From: Roseiarcus sp050013915
GTDB lineage: Bacteria; Pseudomonadota; Alphaproteobacteria; Rhizobiales; Beijerinckiaceae
Assembly (NCBI GenBank): GCA_050013915.1
Contig: JBEKEI010000239.1
Coordinates: forward strand, 1-5,131
DNA: 5,131 bases
Direction: 5' to 3'
In this document: piece by piece, positions 3,990 through 5,131 of the stretch
How the letters are laid out: the number at the start of each line of letters is the position of its first letter
How positions within the stretch are numbered: the stretch's first letter is position 1
Translations under genes and position numbers: made by a program
The notes under the pieces: model-generated
Told to the model about the DNA's origin: nothing
Database searches by the model: none
What the model saw: only the letters and a program-made list of their open reading frames with translations

Positions 3990-5131
3990 TTGAAGGCCGA
4001 CGAAGCTTCGAAAGAAAGGCTGCTCGCTGAAATCGCGGAGCGCATGCGCGTCGAGGAGCGGCTGAAGGCGGCAAACCGCACGCTGCGGACCATCAATCGC
4101 TGCCACGAAGCGCTCGTGCGGGCAACGAAGGAAATCGAACTGGTGCGGGGAATCTGCCAAATCCTGGTCGAGGATGGCGGCATGCGGATGGCCTGGGTCG
4201 GTTATCGAGAAGAGAACGCGGCGCGAAGCATCCGGCGGATCGCGCAGGTCGGCTTCGACGACGGCTATCTCGACAGCATCGAGGTTGATTGGGCCGACGC
4301 CCCGACCGGGCACGGGCCCACGGGCGTCGCCGTCCGAACCGGCGAGCTCCGCTGGACCGACGACATCGCGACCGCCCCGCATTTCAGGCACTGGCGCGAA
4401 CAGGCGCTCAGGCGCGGCTACCGGTCCTCGCTCGCGCTGCCGCTGAAGTCCGAAGGGGCGGCGTTCGGCGCCCTCACCCTCTACGCCGACCGGCCGCACG
4501 CTTTCGACGAGCAGACGCGCGCGCAATTCGTCGAACTCGCCAATGACCTCGCCTATGGGGTGACGGCGATCCGCACCCGAGCCGATCGCGCGCGTGCGGA
4601 GGCGGAATTGCGCCGCGCCGAGGCGTATCTCGAGGAGGCGCAAAGCCTGACCCACACGGGAAGCTGGGCCTGGAATGTCGCGAGCCGAGAGAACGTCTAC
4701 TGGTCTCCGGAGAACTACAGAATTTTTGGTCTGGATCCGGTCGAGGACGCCCACGCCTTCGAGAAGGCGCTTCAGCAGATTCTTCCGGAGGATCGCGCCA
4801 ATTTCATCCGGATTCTCGACGCCGCGATCCGCGAAAGGAAGGATTTCGATGTCGAGTGGCGAATTGCGTCGCCGGACGGGAGTCTGCGCTACCTTCACAG
4901 CGTCGGACATCCCGTCGTCGACGAGAACGGCGAGATCGTGGAGTTCGTCGGTACGCTCGTCGACGTGACCGAACAGCATGCCGCCAGAATCGCGCTGGAA
5001 CGCGAAAACGCCGAGCGGCGGCGCGCGGAGGAGGAGTTGCGCCGCAGCGAGGCTTTCCTTGCCGAAGGCCAGCGAATCAGCCGAACCGGAAGCTGGGCCT
5101 GGAACGTGACCACCGGCGAGGTGTCGTGGTC
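3990..5131 (+). CDS. GAF-PAS-PAS sensory protein, probable histidine kinase (3' end cut)
   Basis: The frame is open for 380 codons and leaves at the right edge. Residues 1-45 are a charged, probably coiled-coil helix (KERLLAEIAERMRVEERLKAANRTL). Residues about 48-195 form a GAF domain with GHGPTGVAVRTGE (107-119) and SSLALPLKSEGAAFGALTLYA (146-166). A short coil (195-215) leads to a PAS_3-type PAS domain (about 218-330) with TGSWAWNV (223-230), WSPENYRIFGL (238-248), LPEDR (265-269), WRIASPDG (290-297) and FVGTLVDVTE (319-328). A second coil (330-354) leads to a second PAS repeating GSWAWNV at 367-373. No membrane segment is visible, so it is probably a cytosolic sensor of small ligands, redox or light. 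The output lies outside the window: a HisKA/HWE kinase is most likely given the nearby receiver, but GGDEF/EAL output is also common with this GAF type. The TTG start is chosen from the ribosome site. Confidence 0.85.
   Translation, partial: MKADEASKERLLAEIAERMRVEERLKAANRTLRTINRCHEALVRATKEIELVRGICQILVEDGGMRMAWVGYREENAARSIRRIAQVGFDDGYLDSIEVDWADAPTGHGPTGVAVRTGELRWTDDIATAPHFRHWREQALRRGYRSSLALPLKSEGAAFGALTLYADRPHAFDEQTRAQFVELANDLAYGVTAIRTRADRARAEAELRRAEAYLEEAQSLTHTGSWAWNVASRENVYWSPENYRIFGLDPVEDAHAFEKALQQILPEDRANFIRILDAAIRERKDFDVEWRIASPDGSLRYLHSVGHPVVDENGEIVEFVGTLVDVTEQHAARIALERENAERRRAEEELRRSEAFLAEGQRISRTGSWAWNVTTGEVSW
4596..5109 (+). repeat. Intragenic PAS-module repeat with a period of 143 codons
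   Basis: The segment 4596-4680 (codons 203-230, linker plus start of the first PAS) recurs at 5025-5109 (codons 346-373), exactly 429 bp later. The proteins read alike (AEAELRRAEAYLEEAQ and AEEELRRSEAFLAEGQ, both followed by TGSWAWNV). At the DNA level, GGAAGCTGGGCCTGGAA is identical at 4659-4675 and 5088-5104. This indicates internal duplication of a coil-PAS unit, with possible recombination between copies. Confidence 0.8.

Noticed and set aside
3945..4979. Minus-strand open frame of 344 codons
   Set aside because: It is the antisense of the GAF/PAS coding frame. The plus-strand translation has recognisable domain motifs throughout, while the minus translation has none.

Overview
The window is GC-rich DNA whose gene content points to an alphaproteobacterium, most likely Hyphomicrobiales/Rhizobiales (for example the Beijerinckiaceae/Methylocystaceae/Bradyrhizobium area). 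This is inferred from the style of the RibBA tail (WREIGLGAQIL), a DUF1127 microprotein, a stand-alone FixJ-type receiver and a GAF/PAS signalling protein. No rRNA, tRNA, CRISPR array, transposase or phage gene was seen.

Left half, all on the minus strand. From right to left there is a DUF1127 microprotein (2700-2539), a beta-hydroxyacid dehydrogenase of the 3-hydroxyisobutyrate dehydrogenase type (2344-1352), a beta-class carbonic anhydrase (1147-551), and 37 bp further a 78-codon open frame (514-278) matching only the C-terminal end of a RibBA-type GTP cyclohydrolase II domain. The carbonic anhydrase is preceded by a strikingly AT-rich patch (1231-1272) of overlapping inverted repeats that looks like a repressor operator. 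Positions 1-277 hold nothing I can support as a gene.

Right half, plus strand. A GTG-started single-domain response regulator (3196-3573) is followed, after a 416-bp gap with a long imperfect hairpin, by a TTG-started sensory protein (from 3990, cut by the right edge) with the order coiled coil, GAF, PAS, coiled coil, start of a second PAS. The 495 bp between the DUF1127 gene and the receiver are non-coding as far as I can see. They contain two adjacent 5-4-5 dyads and an 11-bp inverted repeat with arms 223 bp apart.

How it fits together. The receiver and the GAF/PAS protein plausibly belong to one signalling locus, although the output module of the latter lies outside the window. The dehydrogenase and carbonic anhydrase look like separately transcribed metabolic genes. 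No established novel system is evident. The points most worth a second look are the operator-like patch at the carbonic anhydrase, the ribA-like tail behind it, and the structured intergenic regions around the receiver gene.
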